From the NCBI GenBank assembly GCA_035527835.1, contig DATKZS010000011.1, positions 1 to 40,085 on the forward strand: 40,085 nt of DNA. The letters run 5' to 3'. Position 1 is the stretch's first letter, and each line of letters starts with the position of its first letter. Below, in pieces: positions 6,681-14,945 of this stretch. The stretch is from DATKZS01 sp035527835 [NCBI: bacterium]. GTDB taxonomy: Bacteria; RBG-13-61-14. The notes under the pieces are model-generated. The model saw nothing but the letters and a program-made list of their open reading frames with translations, was not told where the DNA came from and did not search any database. Position numbers and translations under genes: made by a program.

Positions 6681-7073
6681 ATGGCCAGAATAAAATCAGT
6701 GAACGGTCCTGATTCGGCCGGCGGGATCATGGTCAGGGTGCTGATGAACTCGGGGCTGGAGGAAGTGCTCTCGTGGAAGTGCTGCAACCTGCAGGGCATG
6801 AACCTGGAGGTGCACGTGATCAACGGAAGCGATGAGCGGATCGAGGCCCGGAGCGAGATGGAGCTTACCGGGCCCGGCGGCGGGGAGCGGGTGGCGTGGC
6901 TGTACCCGCCGGGAGTACATGCCATCCTGCCCGGCGAGGCGCTGAGCTTTTACTGCTCCCATGATGAAGAGCGCTTCAAGACGTTCACTAACGTCATCAT
7001 CGAGGACGGGCGGGGCAGGAGGTTCCGGGCGCGGATCACGGGACGGGCCGAACCCGCCCGGATCATGGATTGA
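6681..7073 (+). CDS. Hypothetical small beta-rich protein
   Basis: I do not recognise this protein. From ATG 6681 it has 130 residues (MARIKSVNGPDSAGG...). A start at ATG 6729 (MVRVLMNSGLEEVL) gives 114 and has the better ribosome-site-like sequence (GGCGGG, 4 bases upstream). The body alternates hydrophobic and charged residues in strands (NLEVHVINGSDE, then VAWLYPPGVHAILPG, ALSFYCSH, and FTNVIIEDGRGRRFRARI), suggesting an Ig-like beta sandwich. It has no signal peptide or membrane segment. Three cysteines occur, two adjacent (KCCN). It lies between the acyl-CoA dehydrogenase and the 58-residue gene on the same strand. Codon use resembles that of its neighbours, so it is probably real. Confidence 0.6.
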   Translation: MARIKSVNGPDSAGGIMVRVLMNSGLEEVLSWKCCNLQGMNLEVHVINGSDERIEARSEMELTGPGGGERVAWLYPPGVHAILPGEALSFYCSHDEERFKTFTNVIIEDGRGRRFRARITGRAEPARIMD

Positions 7074-7131
7074 GGCGGCGGGTACGTGCTTTCCCGCATT
7101 GATGAGAGTAAAATTTTGAGGAGGCTCTGCC

Positions 7132-7308
7132 ATGAAGCGTGAGATGAAGAAGGTCGCGGCGGCCCTGGCGGCGGTGAACATGTACATGGCGGGAGAGGCG
7201 GCGGCGCATGAGCCGGGCCCGCCGCTGTTAATGTCTTTGTGGGCGCTGTCCGGGCGGCAGGAGATCATGAGCGCGCGGCAGGCCGTGGCGGCGAGACTGT
7301 GGAAGTAA
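7132..7308 (+). CDS. 58-residue conserved small protein upstream of the biotin carboxyltransferase
   Basis: A short gene with a strong ribosome site (GAGGAGG, 8 bases before ATG 7132). The product reads MKREMKKVAAALAAVNMYMA, then a Gly/Pro linker (EPGPP), then LLMSLWALSGRQEIMSARQ and AVAARLWK. The layout of a hydrophobic N-terminal helix, proline linker and W-containing C-terminal helix recalls the small gamma subunit of oxaloacetate decarboxylases and the epsilon subunits of acyl-CoA carboxylases, but there is no clear transmembrane helix. It ends 46 bases before the carboxyltransferase gene, so the two are probably cotranscribed. I infer an accessory or assembly role for the biotin enzyme. 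No family name can be assigned from sequence alone. Confidence 0.7.
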   Translation: MKREMKKVAAALAAVNMYMAGEAAAHEPGPPLLMSLWALSGRQEIMSARQAVAARLWK

Positions 7309-7354
7309 GTCAGGACCATTATCGGGCAGTGAGGGGCTGAAGGGAGGCTGTTAA

Positions 7355-9328
7355 ATGGCGAAGAAAGAGAAGAAGGACCGGAGGCATTCGGTCCAAGAGG
7401 CGCGGGATATGTCAGCCGGGAAAAAGGGCGGGGCCAAAAATCCGGTCAGGATCATGGACACCACCTTGCGCGACGGCCACCAGAGCATGCTGGCGACGCG
7501 GCTCCGGATGGAGGACATGCTCCCGATCCTGGACATGATGGACCGGGCGGGGTTCGCGGCGCTGGAAGTCTGGGGCGGCGCGACCTTTGACACGACCACC
7601 CGCTTTCTGAACGAGGACCCGTGGGAGCGGCTCAGCCTCTTCAAGAAGCACATGCCCAAGACCCCCCTCCAGATGCTCCTGCGCGGGCAGAACCTGGTGG
7701 GCTACCGCCACTACGCGGACGACGTGGTGGACGCCTTCGTGGAGCACTCCGCCGCGACGGGCATAGACATCTTCCGCGTGTTCGACGCCTTGAACGACGA
7801 GCGCAACATGCAGCGCAGCTTCGCCGCGATCAAGAAGACGAAGAAGCACGTCCAGGGCACCATCTGCTACAGCCTGACCGAGCGGCGGCTGGGCGGCCCC
7901 ATCTACAACACGAAATACTTTCTGGACAAGGCGCGGATTATGGAGGACATGGGCGCGGACTCGCTGTGTTTGAAGGACATGGCGGGCATGCTGGCGCCTC
8001 CCGACGCTTACGAGCTGATCACCGCGCTCAAGAGCGAGGTGAAAATACCCATCCAGCTCCATACCCACTACACCTCGGGCATGGGCTCGATGACGTATCT
8101 GAAGGCGGTGGAGGCCGGGGTGGACGCAATTGACTGCGCGCTGGCGCCGCTGGCGCTGCGCACCAGCCAGCCGGCGGTCGAGCCGATCCTGGTGGCGCTG
8201 GAAGGGAGCGACCGCGACCCCGGCATTGACCTGAACCTGCTCATCAAGTGCGGCGAGCACCTGGAAAAGGTCAGCCCCAAGTACCGCGACTGTCTGGACG
8301 CCACCCGGATGAGCGTGATTGACGCCGGCGTGCTCCTCCACCAGATCCCCGGCGGAATGCTCTCCAACCTGGTGAGCCAGCTCCGGGAGGCCGGCGCGCT
8401 CGACAAGCTCCACGAGGTGTTCGAGGAATTGCCCCGCACCCGGGCCGACCTGGGCTACCCGCCGCTGGTCACGCCGTCGTCGCAGATCGTGGGAACGCAG
8501 GCCGTGATGAACGTGCTCTTCGGAAGGTACCGGCAGGTGACGCAGCCGGTCAAGGACTACGCCGCCGGCCTTTACGGCAGGCCGCCCGCGCCGGTGGACC
8601 CGGAGGTGCGGAAAATCTGCCTCAAGGACTACAAGTATAAAACGCCCATCACCGGCCGGCCCGCGGACCTGCTCCCGCCCGAGATGGAAAAGGCCCGCGC
8701 CGCGGTCAAGGACATTACCAAGGAAATAGGCGACATTCTCACCTATGCGCTGTATCCGACGACCGGCATGAAGTACCTGCGCTGGAAACACGGGCTGGAG
8801 GCGCCGCCGCCGGAGGTCATGCCCAAGACCCTCGAACAGTGCAGGTGCGAGATGGAGCTGATGGAAAAGGCCAAGAAGGGCCTGCTCGTGGAGACGCCCG
8901 CCAAAAAGGAGGCGCCGGCGGCCGGGCCGGACGCCCGGACCTTCAACGTTTTCATCGAGGGCGAATACTTCCAGGTCGTGGTTGATCCCGCCGACGGCAA
9001 GGCCTCCGTGCAGCCGGCCGCGGGGCCATCGGCAAAAGCGCCGGCCCCATCCGCGGCCAGGCCGGCCGGGCCGTCGCCGAAGCCAGCGCCCGCCGCTCCC
9101 GCGGCATCGTGCACTCCCGGCGCGGTCCTCGCTCCCATGCCCGGCATCGTCATCGAGTACCGGGTCAAGCAGGGCGATGCGGTCAAGCAGGGCCAGGTGC
9201 TCCTGATCCTGGAAGCCATGAAGATGCAGAACGAGATCAAGGCCCCGGCCGCGGGCAAGGCCGCGGGCCTGGGCTTCAAGCCGGGCGACCGGGTGCAGAA
9301 AGGAGACGTGCTGCTGGTGGTCGAATGA
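7355..9328 (+). CDS. oadA: Biotin-dependent carboxyltransferase (OadA / PycB type) with C-terminal biotinyl domain
   Basis: 657 residues. The N-terminal carboxyltransferase TIM barrel starts at VRIMDTTLRDGHQS (32-44) and holds FAALEVWGGATFD, QMLLRGQNLVGY, DIFRVFDALND, SLCLKDMAGMLAP (carbamylated-lysine region) and IQLHTHYTSG (metal His pair). A conserved PYC/OADA domain follows (RADLGYPPLVTPSSQIVGTQ). A Pro/Ala-rich linker (about 560-590) leads to the biotinyl domain, with EAMKMQNEIKAP and biotinylated Lys623. This order fits oxaloacetate decarboxylase alpha and the B subunit of two-subunit pyruvate carboxylase. Neither the sodium-pump subunit OadB nor a biotin carboxylase gene is nearby, so decarboxylase and carboxylase cannot be told apart. 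The GGGAGG site before ATG 7355 supports the start. Confidence 0.93.
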   Translation: MAKKEKKDRRHSVQEARDMSAGKKGGAKNPVRIMDTTLRDGHQSMLATRLRMEDMLPILDMMDRAGFAALEVWGGATFDTTTRFLNEDPWERLSLFKKHMPKTPLQMLLRGQNLVGYRHYADDVVDAFVEHSAATGIDIFRVFDALNDERNMQRSFAAIKKTKKHVQGTICYSLTERRLGGPIYNTKYFLDKARIMEDMGADSLCLKDMAGMLAPPDAYELITALKSEVKIPIQLHTHYTSGMGSMTYLKAVEAGVDAIDCALAPLALRTSQPAVEPILVALEGSDRDPGIDLNLLIKCGEHLEKVSPKYRDCLDATRMSVIDAGVLLHQIPGGMLSNLVSQLREAGALDKLHEVFEELPRTRADLGYPPLVTPSSQIVGTQAVMNVLFGRYRQVTQPVKDYAAGLYGRPPAPVDPEVRKICLKDYKYKTPITGRPADLLPPEMEKARAAVKDITKEIGDILTYALYPTTGMKYLRWKHGLEAPPPEVMPKTLEQCRCEMELMEKAKKGLLVETPAKKEAPAAGPDARTFNVFIEGEYFQVVVDPADGKASVQPAAGPSAKAPAPSAARPAGPSPKPAPAAPAASCTPGAVLAPMPGIVIEYRVKQGDAVKQGQVLLILEAMKMQNEIKAPAAGKAAGLGFKPGDRVQKGDVLLVVE

Positions 9329-9365
9329 TCGGGCCTCCGCTCCGCTTGAGGCAACCACGACGGGG

Positions 9366-10640
9366 ATGAACACCGCAATGGGCTCTTTCTTCAACTTTCT
9401 TCACGGAACTGATCGTAAAAGGCCGCGAATGGGGACCGTGTCCGGGATCTTATCCAGGATGCTGCTCAAAACCGGCGGCGTGAACCTGATCGGATACTTC
9501 GATACCAGCTCCGGAGTGGCCCAGGCCGCGAGAGACTTCGCCTATAAGCTTCGCGACAGCGGCCTGCCCTTTTCCATCTACCCGCTGCGGGCCAAAGGGG
9601 TTCAGCGCCTCCCTTCCCTGCTCGACCAAGGAATGGCAAGACGCATCTCCCCAAGGCTTCCCTACCGCGCCAACCTCTGGCTGTTCGGGGCCCGGGAGAT
9701 CGCCCCCAGCCAGAGGAAGACCCCGGCCTTGTTTGCCAATCGCTATAACATCGTAGCTCCCTTCTGGGAGTATGCCAGCGGCATCGAGGGCGACCTCGCC
9801 GCCTGGGAAAAGGTGGATGAGGTCGCGGCCTTTACCGGCTTCATCCAGAGCGCCATCGAGCAAATGGCGCCGGGAAGATTCAGGATCTCCAGAGTTCCCT
9901 ATCCTCACCGCAGGGATTGGGAAATTACAGCGTCACGCCAGGAGACCCGGGAAAAACTCGGGCTCGGGACCGGAGACTTCGTGTTCATGTTCTCGTTCGA
10001 TTATTACAGCAGCTTCCGGCGCAAGAACCCGCTGGGAGTGGTGAGCGCCTTCGCCGCCGGGCTGGCGGGCAAAGCGGACGCCCGGCTCGTTATAAAGGTC
10101 AGCAACCCTGACTCCTTTCCCCGCCAGCGGGAGCTGTTGCGGGATCACATCCGCCAGGCGGGGGTCGAAGGGCAAGTGAAGCTGATCGAGGAGATCCTTC
10201 CCCGCGACGAGTTGATGACCCTGATGTCCTCTATTGATTGCTACGTTTCCCTCCACCGCGGGGAAGGCCTGGGGCTGGGAATGTTCGAGGCCATGGCCCT
10301 GGGCAAGCCCGTCATCGCCTCGCGCTACGGCGGCGCCCTCGATTTCTTAAACGACGCGAACTCCCTGCTGGTGCAATGCGCCCTCGCCAAGGCGCGGGAG
10401 GATCACCCCGCCTACCTTGCCGTCAAGCAATGGGCCGAGCCCGGCCTGGAACAGGCGCGGGAGTTCATGGTCAGGCTCTACCATGACCGGGGCCTGGCCG
10501 CGGAACTGGGCGCAAGGGCCCAACGGACCGCCCATCGCCTGCTCGCAAGTGATGAGTTTAATTCGAGCGCCCGGGAGCTGATCGCCCGGACGGGAGGCGG
10601 AGCAACGGCTTGCGCCGGAGATGATCGGCGCGCCCAATAG
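9366..10640 (+). CDS. Glycosyltransferase family 4-like protein
   Basis: 424 residues, GT-B fold, cytoplasmic. The C-terminal half has the GT4 donor-site pattern: HRGEGLGLGMFEAMALGKPV, with Glu300 and Glu308 in the E-x7-E motif, then IASRYGGALDFLND. The N-terminal domain opens with VNLIGYFDTSSGVAQAARDF, the Gly-rich acceptor-side loop of retaining GT4 enzymes. It probably transfers a sugar to a glycan or lipid precursor. The start is uncertain: ATG 9366 has only a weak CGGGG upstream, and the family-like sequence begins near residue 37, so ATG 9378, 9432 or 9462 are possible. It begins 37 bases after the carboxyltransferase but pairs functionally with the next glycosyltransferase gene. Confidence 0.88.
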   Translation: MNTAMGSFFNFLHGTDRKRPRMGTVSGILSRMLLKTGGVNLIGYFDTSSGVAQAARDFAYKLRDSGLPFSIYPLRAKGVQRLPSLLDQGMARRISPRLPYRANLWLFGAREIAPSQRKTPALFANRYNIVAPFWEYASGIEGDLAAWEKVDEVAAFTGFIQSAIEQMAPGRFRISRVPYPHRRDWEITASRQETREKLGLGTGDFVFMFSFDYYSSFRRKNPLGVVSAFAAGLAGKADARLVIKVSNPDSFPRQRELLRDHIRQAGVEGQVKLIEEILPRDELMTLMSSIDCYVSLHRGEGLGLGMFEAMALGKPVIASRYGGALDFLNDANSLLVQCALAKAREDHPAYLAVKQWAEPGLEQAREFMVRLYHDRGLAAELGARAQRTAHRLLASDEFNSSARELIARTGGGATACAGDDRRAQ

Positions 10641-10681
10641 CCGGACCACGTCGAAGCTCCCGGCCGAACGCTGAATCCCCG

Positions 10682-10698
10682 CCTCCGCCCGGCGGAGG
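10682..10698 (+). promoter_or_regulatory. Hairpin enclosing the ribosome site of the 10709 gene
   Basis: CCTCCG (10682-10687) and CGGAGG (10693-10698) form a 6-bp stem with a 5-base loop. The GGAGG ribosome site of the following gene is the 3' strand of the stem, so it would be hidden unless the helix is opened. This is visible complementarity only; a regulatory role is inferred. Confidence 0.4.
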
Positions 10699-10708
10699 AC
10701 CGTTGTTA

Positions 10709-13339
10709 ATGACGGAAATTCGTGACATAGCTTTAATCGGCCCCGGCCTGGAGACGGCGCCATGGGTGAAAGCGCTGGCCCCGGGGCTTGAGCCATTATC
10801 AATCCAATGGCGGTTTTATCCTGCCGTCAACGCTCTTCCCCCGTCTCCCCGGCATTGTCTGATGGCCATGGACCTGGCCCCGGGCGCGCCGGAACCAGAC
10901 CCCGCCCGGCTGAAGACTCTGGGCGCACAGGTTCGGAAATCCGGGACCGAGCTCCTGATCCTTAATTGCTCCTCAAGTCATCTGCCCGCGTGGGAGCCTC
11001 TGCTCCGGAGCGCGCAGGCCATCACCGCCGCCTCCCGCGCCGCTGCCTTCGCGCTGCTCGACCGCTTCCTCGCCTGCATCGAGCTGCCCGCCGGACCGGA
11101 GGGAGGACACGATCCAGCACCGGCGGCCGCCGCCTTGCGCCCCGCCGACCGGATCCACCTCGGCCTGCTCACCGCCTCGATCCAGCGGCGGTTCGGGGAT
11201 CGTCCTTCGGTTTCGGTGGTCATCCCGCTTTACAATACCCCGCCGGAGTATTTGCGCCAAACGATCCGGTCGGTGCTCGGCCAGGACGATCCGGACTGGG
11301 AGCTGGTCCTGGTTGACAATGGCGACCCCGCCATCACCGGGCCGGTGGTGGCCGAGTTCCAGGATCCGCGCATACGCTACTACAGCGGCATGGGCCGGCG
11401 CGGCGTGGCCATGGGCCGGAACCTCGGCAACCTGCTGGCCCGCGGCCGCTTCATCGCCGTCATGGACCACGACGACCTCTGCGCGCCCGAGCGCGTGCGC
11501 ACGATCAAGCGCGTCCTTTCCGAACAGGAGGGCTACCTCTATTCCGACGTGGTCCAGCTTTTCCCGGGAGGCAAGGTCGAGCTGAAGAGGCTCTCCCGCC
11601 CCGATCCCGGGAAACTGCGGCGCGAAACGTTCATTTTCAACCCCGCCGTGGCCTATCCCGCCCGCCTGGCCCGGGAGTTCGCTTATGATCCCCGGTTTGA
11701 GCCGGTGGACGACTATCATCTTATCCTGGCGATGCTGCGCCGGAACATAAAGTTCATCCACCTGGAACAGCCGCTGGTCCACTACCGCTGGCATGAGACC
11801 CAGTACAGCAAGGCCGCGGCGGTCAAGATGCTGGCGCTGGCCGCGGGGGCGCGGGCCGAGGATGAATACCTGCGGGCGGGCGGGGACCCCCGAGACCGGG
11901 AGAAGCGCTTCGAGCGGCTGGTCCTCTCGCTTATGGCCTATGGCTGCGACCGGGAGGCGCGGGAGCTGGCCGAGCTGGGGTATGGGCCGGCGCCTCTCCG
12001 GCGGGCCGCCCTGGCCGCAGGTCCGGCCGGCAAAGACGGCGCGGCCGAGGCCCTGGCCGCCGAGCCTTCTCCCCTGGCCCGGCGCCAGGCCGCCTGGCTC
12101 GCCTTGAAGCGGCAGGGCGAGTCCCGCGCCGCCGCCATCCTGGCCGACGGCATTCGGCAGAACCTCCTCGGACCGCGCGAGCGCTCTGACCTCGCCGAAC
12201 TGCTCATGCGCACGGGCGAGATTGAAGCGGCCCGGGCCGAGCTCAAAGAGGTCCTCCGCGAAAACCCGGGCCTCGCTCTCGGCCGCTTCCTGGGCCTGCT
12301 CCTCGAGTCAGGGGCCGCCCTGCCCGGGGCCGCGGGCTTAAAGCCCCCGGCGCTCGCGCTTTCCCCGGCCTCCGATCCCGGCCTCAGCGTCATCGTCGCC
12401 GTCAGTTCCGATGACGCCGGCCGGCTGCCCGCCACTCTCGCCCCGCTCCAGCGCGGCGGGTCAATCGCCGAGATCATCGTGATCGGCCCGGACGCCGAAG
12501 CCGCCCCGCCGAGGCCCTCCGCGGGCCCGGCGCCAAGGGCCATCAACGTTGCAGCCGCGCCTCCGGGCGCGCTGTGGAACCAGGGGGCGGCCCTCGCGGC
12601 CGGCAGCTTCCTGGCCTTCCTCCGGCCCGGCGACGCTTGGGCCCCCGAATTCGCGGGACAGGCGCTCGCCAGCCTGCGCTTGAATCCCGAGGCCGACGCG
12701 GTCTTGGGCGAGGTGAAAACCCCCGCGGGCGTGAAACTGCCCGGCCGCGCCATCGGCGTCTCGCCCCTGCTCCGCGACGAGCGCGCGCTGTTGTGCGGCT
12801 GCATCTGGAAGCGGGAGGCGCTCACCAGGATCGGCGGCTTCATCCCCGGGCTCTCCGCGGCCGGCGGCTGGGAGCTCCTCATCCGGGCCGCGAAGAACCT
12901 CCTCGTGATCCAGCCGGGCCTGGACGCGGGTGCCGGCGCACGGGAACCGCTCGCTCCGGAATTCATTTTCGAGGACGCCGGCTCGTGGCAAAGCAACCTG
13001 GCGCTGTTCCGGCTCACCAAGCTGATCCACTCCCCCCTGCGTTATCTGGACCATGACTTTTCAGGAGCGCCCCGCGAATGGCTGAGTGAGCGTTTCGCCG
13101 AGCTCGACCGCATCGCGCGGCGCTCGCCCCGCCTGATCGAGCTGCTCGACCCGTGGGAATACCTCTCCGAGTTCAACGACCCCCATCACCTCCTCTACCG
13201 GCTCGGCCGCCGCCTCTACCGGCTCGGCCGGTTCAAGGACGCCCGGCTGGCCTTGCGCGAGGCCCTGAGCCTAAAGCCCCGGGAGCCCAAAATCTGGGCG
13301 CGGCTCTTACTGTCCACGTTACGCTCGCTTCTCGCCTGA
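10709..13339 (+). CDS. Large multidomain GT2-type glycosyltransferase
   Basis: 876 residues. Residues 1-160 are an unrecognised N-terminal domain. Residues about 166-400 are a GT-A fold: SVVIPLYNTPPEYLRQTI, WELVLVDNGD, and GVAMGRNLGNLLARGRFIAV leading to MDHDDLC, the DxD metal site near 253. An Ala-rich helical, TPR-like stretch follows (about 430-550: RQAAWLALKRQGESRAA, EIEAARAELKEVLRENPG). A second GT-A-like unit begins near 558 (LSVIVAVSSDDAGRLPA ... GALWNQGAALAAGSFLAFLR ... GDAW) but lacks a proper DxD. The C-terminus ends in a TPR-like pair (LGRFKDARLALREALSLKPR). I chose ATG 10709 (GGAGG 10 bases upstream) over TTG 10703. It follows the GT4 gene, suggesting a small polysaccharide or glycosylation cluster. 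Confidence 0.85.
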   Translation: MTEIRDIALIGPGLETAPWVKALAPGLEPLSIQWRFYPAVNALPPSPRHCLMAMDLAPGAPEPDPARLKTLGAQVRKSGTELLILNCSSSHLPAWEPLLRSAQAITAASRAAAFALLDRFLACIELPAGPEGGHDPAPAAAALRPADRIHLGLLTASIQRRFGDRPSVSVVIPLYNTPPEYLRQTIRSVLGQDDPDWELVLVDNGDPAITGPVVAEFQDPRIRYYSGMGRRGVAMGRNLGNLLARGRFIAVMDHDDLCAPERVRTIKRVLSEQEGYLYSDVVQLFPGGKVELKRLSRPDPGKLRRETFIFNPAVAYPARLAREFAYDPRFEPVDDYHLILAMLRRNIKFIHLEQPLVHYRWHETQYSKAAAVKMLALAAGARAEDEYLRAGGDPRDREKRFERLVLSLMAYGCDREARELAELGYGPAPLRRAALAAGPAGKDGAAEALAAEPSPLARRQAAWLALKRQGESRAAAILADGIRQNLLGPRERSDLAELLMRTGEIEAARAELKEVLRENPGLALGRFLGLLLESGAALPGAAGLKPPALALSPASDPGLSVIVAVSSDDAGRLPATLAPLQRGGSIAEIIVIGPDAEAAPPRPSAGPAPRAINVAAAPPGALWNQGAALAAGSFLAFLRPGDAWAPEFAGQALASLRLNPEADAVLGEVKTPAGVKLPGRAIGVSPLLRDERALLCGCIWKREALTRIGGFIPGLSAAGGWELLIRAAKNLLVIQPGLDAGAGAREPLAPEFIFEDAGSWQSNLALFRLTKLIHSPLRYLDHDFSGAPREWLSERFAELDRIARRSPRLIELLDPWEYLSEFNDPHHLLYRLGRRLYRLGRFKDARLALREALSLKPREPKIWARLLLSTLRSLLA

Positions 13340-13423
13340 CCTTTTCCCCGAACCCGTCATTACCGCGCATACCCTACCCGTCTCTTTCCCCGTGCCGGAT
13401 ATAATGCCGTTACACTTTGTTTG

Positions 13424-13450
13424 TTGACAAACCACCATATGTAGTATAAT
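13424..13450 (+). promoter_or_regulatory. Promoter with consensus boxes for the zinc-ribbon gene
   Basis: A perfect TTGACA (13424-13429) and a perfect TATAAT (13445-13450) are only 15 bp apart. Alternatives are TTGTTG (13421) with 18 bp to the same -10, or TAATAA (13447) at 17 bp. The -35 lies in a small inverted repeat (TTTGT-TG-ACAAA, 13420-13431), which could bind a regulator. The region is AT-rich compared with its surroundings. Confidence 0.65.
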
Positions 13451-13526
13451 AATGATTCATGGATTCAATATATAAGGCTCTCGCGGTTGCGGGGAAGGCT
13501 CACAAGGAAAGAGGGAGGAAGCGCAC

Positions 13527-13844
13527 ATGATCTGTCCGGACTGCCTGGAGGCTTACGAGTTCGTGGAATTCAACGTTAATCCCGAGACCCTGGAACATCG
13601 CGGCGTGTTCAAATGCAGTTGCTGCGATTCGCTGATTTTCCCGGAGGCGCTGACGCGGGAGATGCTTTGGGAGGACGACATTGAAGACCGGCTCCGGATC
13701 AGCCGGCTTTTCCACATGCGGCGGGCTTTGGGCAAGGACGTGAAGCCGCCGATGGTGAAGATAGGGACGATCAAACTGGAGACCAGGCACCTGGAGCGCT
13801 ACATCAGGCACTTTTCCGAGCAGTCGCTCCGGCATCTGAAATAG
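13527..13844 (+). CDS. Small zinc-ribbon protein of unknown function
   Basis: 105 residues. Four of the five cysteines form two knuckles: CPDC (3-6) and CSCC (30-33), about 24 residues apart, as in a rubredoxin-like zinc ribbon. The rest is helical and charged (REMLWEDDIEDRLRISRLF, ETRHLERYIRHFSEQ). GGGAGG lies 9 bases before the ATG. It has its own strong promoter and stands alone, downstream of the glycosyltransferases and upstream of an EamA transporter. It may bind nucleic acid or protein. I do not recognise a named family. Confidence 0.75.
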   Translation: MICPDCLEAYEFVEFNVNPETLEHRGVFKCSCCDSLIFPEALTREMLWEDDIEDRLRISRLFHMRRALGKDVKPPMVKIGTIKLETRHLERYIRHFSEQSLRHLK

Positions 13845-13877
13845 CCGCAAGCGCCCCGGTTCAAAAGAGATTTTTTT

Positions 13878-13958
13878 ACCGCGGAGGCTTAAGAGAACGC
13901 GGAGAAGAGAAATTTTTTATCAGGGGAAAACCTTTGCGCTCTTTGCGTCTTGGCGTGA
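13878..13958. repeat. Degenerate palindrome, CGCGGAG/CTTTGCG family
   Basis: The left arm starts ACCGCGGAGGCTTAAGAGAA (13878-13904) and the right arm holds CTTTGCGCTCTTTGCGTCTT (13932-13958). They pair imperfectly, and the layout matches the 6587 element. It lies between two genes on the same strand, about 34 bases after the zinc-ribbon stop. Confidence 0.55.
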
Positions 13959-13991
13959 AAAATTTCTTCATCCACATCAGTCCAACCATCC

Positions 13992-14864
13992 ATGATGCGT
14001 GATACCAGGTCAAGCGGGACATGGCTGGTGATTCTGGCCGCCCTGTTGTGGAGCACGGGCGGGGCGGCGATCAAATACGTTGACGCCGACGGCGCGGTGG
14101 TGGCGGCGGCCCGGTGCCTGATCGCGGGCCTGGTTTTCCTTCCCTTCATCCGTCCCGGCCGGGTGCGATTTTCCTGGAAGCTCCTCGCGCTGATGCTTTG
14201 CTATCCCCTGATGAGCGCGAGCTTCGTCATCGCCACCAAGTGGACCACCGCCATGAACGCCGTGGCCATTCAGTACACGGCGCCGCTGTGGATCTTCCTG
14301 GCGCTGGCCGCGGCCGGGACGATCAGGCCCACGGCCCGCCGCGCCGCGCCCATGGTCCTGGCCGCATTCGGCATCATCCTCTTCCTCCTGGAGCCGGCCG
14401 CGGGCACGAGCCTTAAAGGGAACCTGGTGGCCATCGTCTCCGGCGTCGGGTTCGCGCTGGTCATCGTGCTCTTCCGCGCCCTGCGCGATGAGCATTCCCT
14501 GACGCTGGTGAGCCTGTCCAACTTAGCCACGGCGCTCGTGCTCTTCCCCTATATCCTGCATACCGGGCAGGCGGCCCAGCTGCGAGGGCTCGACGGCGGG
14601 GGCTGGCTGTGCCTCCTGTACCTGGGCGCGTTCCAGATCGGACTCGCCTATGTCCTGTACTCGCGCGGGCTGCGCACTATCACCGCGCTCAAGGCCTCCA
14701 CCATCTCGCTGATCGAGCCCGTGCTCAACCCGGTCTGGGCCTTCATAATCATGAGCGAACTGCCCAGCGGCTACGGCGTCGCCGGGGCCGTGGCTATTTT
14801 AGGGGGAGTGACGGCGGATGCTTATCTTAATCCGGGGGGTAAACAAGTGGAAAGGGAAGAGTAA
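13992..14864 (+). CDS. EamA/DMT-superfamily transporter
   Basis: 290 residues with ten hydrophobic segments, built as two EamA repeats (about 10-137 and 150-282). Typical motifs are ILAALLWSTGGAAIKYV at the start, ARCLIAGLVFLPF, and ATKWTTAMNAVAIQYTAPLW in the first half. In the second half are LYSRGLRTITALKASTISLI and EPVLNPVWAFIIM. The family exports or imports small metabolites such as amino acids or nucleosides; the substrate is not predictable. No good ribosome site precedes ATG 13992, so ATG 13995 is equally possible. Its TAA (14862-14864) overlaps the first bases of the palindromic repeat that separates it from the convergent lysS gene. Confidence 0.9.
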   Translation: MMRDTRSSGTWLVILAALLWSTGGAAIKYVDADGAVVAAARCLIAGLVFLPFIRPGRVRFSWKLLALMLCYPLMSASFVIATKWTTAMNAVAIQYTAPLWIFLALAAAGTIRPTARRAAPMVLAAFGIILFLLEPAAGTSLKGNLVAIVSGVGFALVIVLFRALRDEHSLTLVSLSNLATALVLFPYILHTGQAAQLRGLDGGGWLCLLYLGAFQIGLAYVLYSRGLRTITALKASTISLIEPVLNPVWAFIIMSELPSGYGVAGAVAILGGVTADAYLNPGGKQVEREE

Positions 14865-14930
14865 CCGCCAAGACGCCAAGAGCGCCAAGATTTATTGGAA
14901 ATAAATTTTATTCTTGGCGTCTTGGCGGTT
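14863..14930. repeat. Palindrome of the AACCGCCAAGACGCC family, convergent terminator-like
   Basis: The left arm AACCGCCAAGACGCCAAGA (from 14863) is perfectly complementary to the right arm TCTTGGCGTCTTGGCGGTT (to 14930). Each arm contains tandem CGCCAAGA units, and the loop is AT-rich. It lies between the converging EamA and lysS genes, ending 15 bases before the lysS stop. It could serve as a bidirectional terminator. A longer member with 30-bp arms is at 39869-40076. Confidence 0.88.
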
Positions 14931-14945
14931 GTTCTTCGTCTCAAT

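Noticed and set aside
7412-9394. 660-codon minus-strand open frame opposite the carboxyltransferase gene
   Set aside because: It is the antisense shadow of a clear biotin enzyme in GC-rich DNA. The translation is rich in His, Arg and Gln with no motif and no ribosome site.
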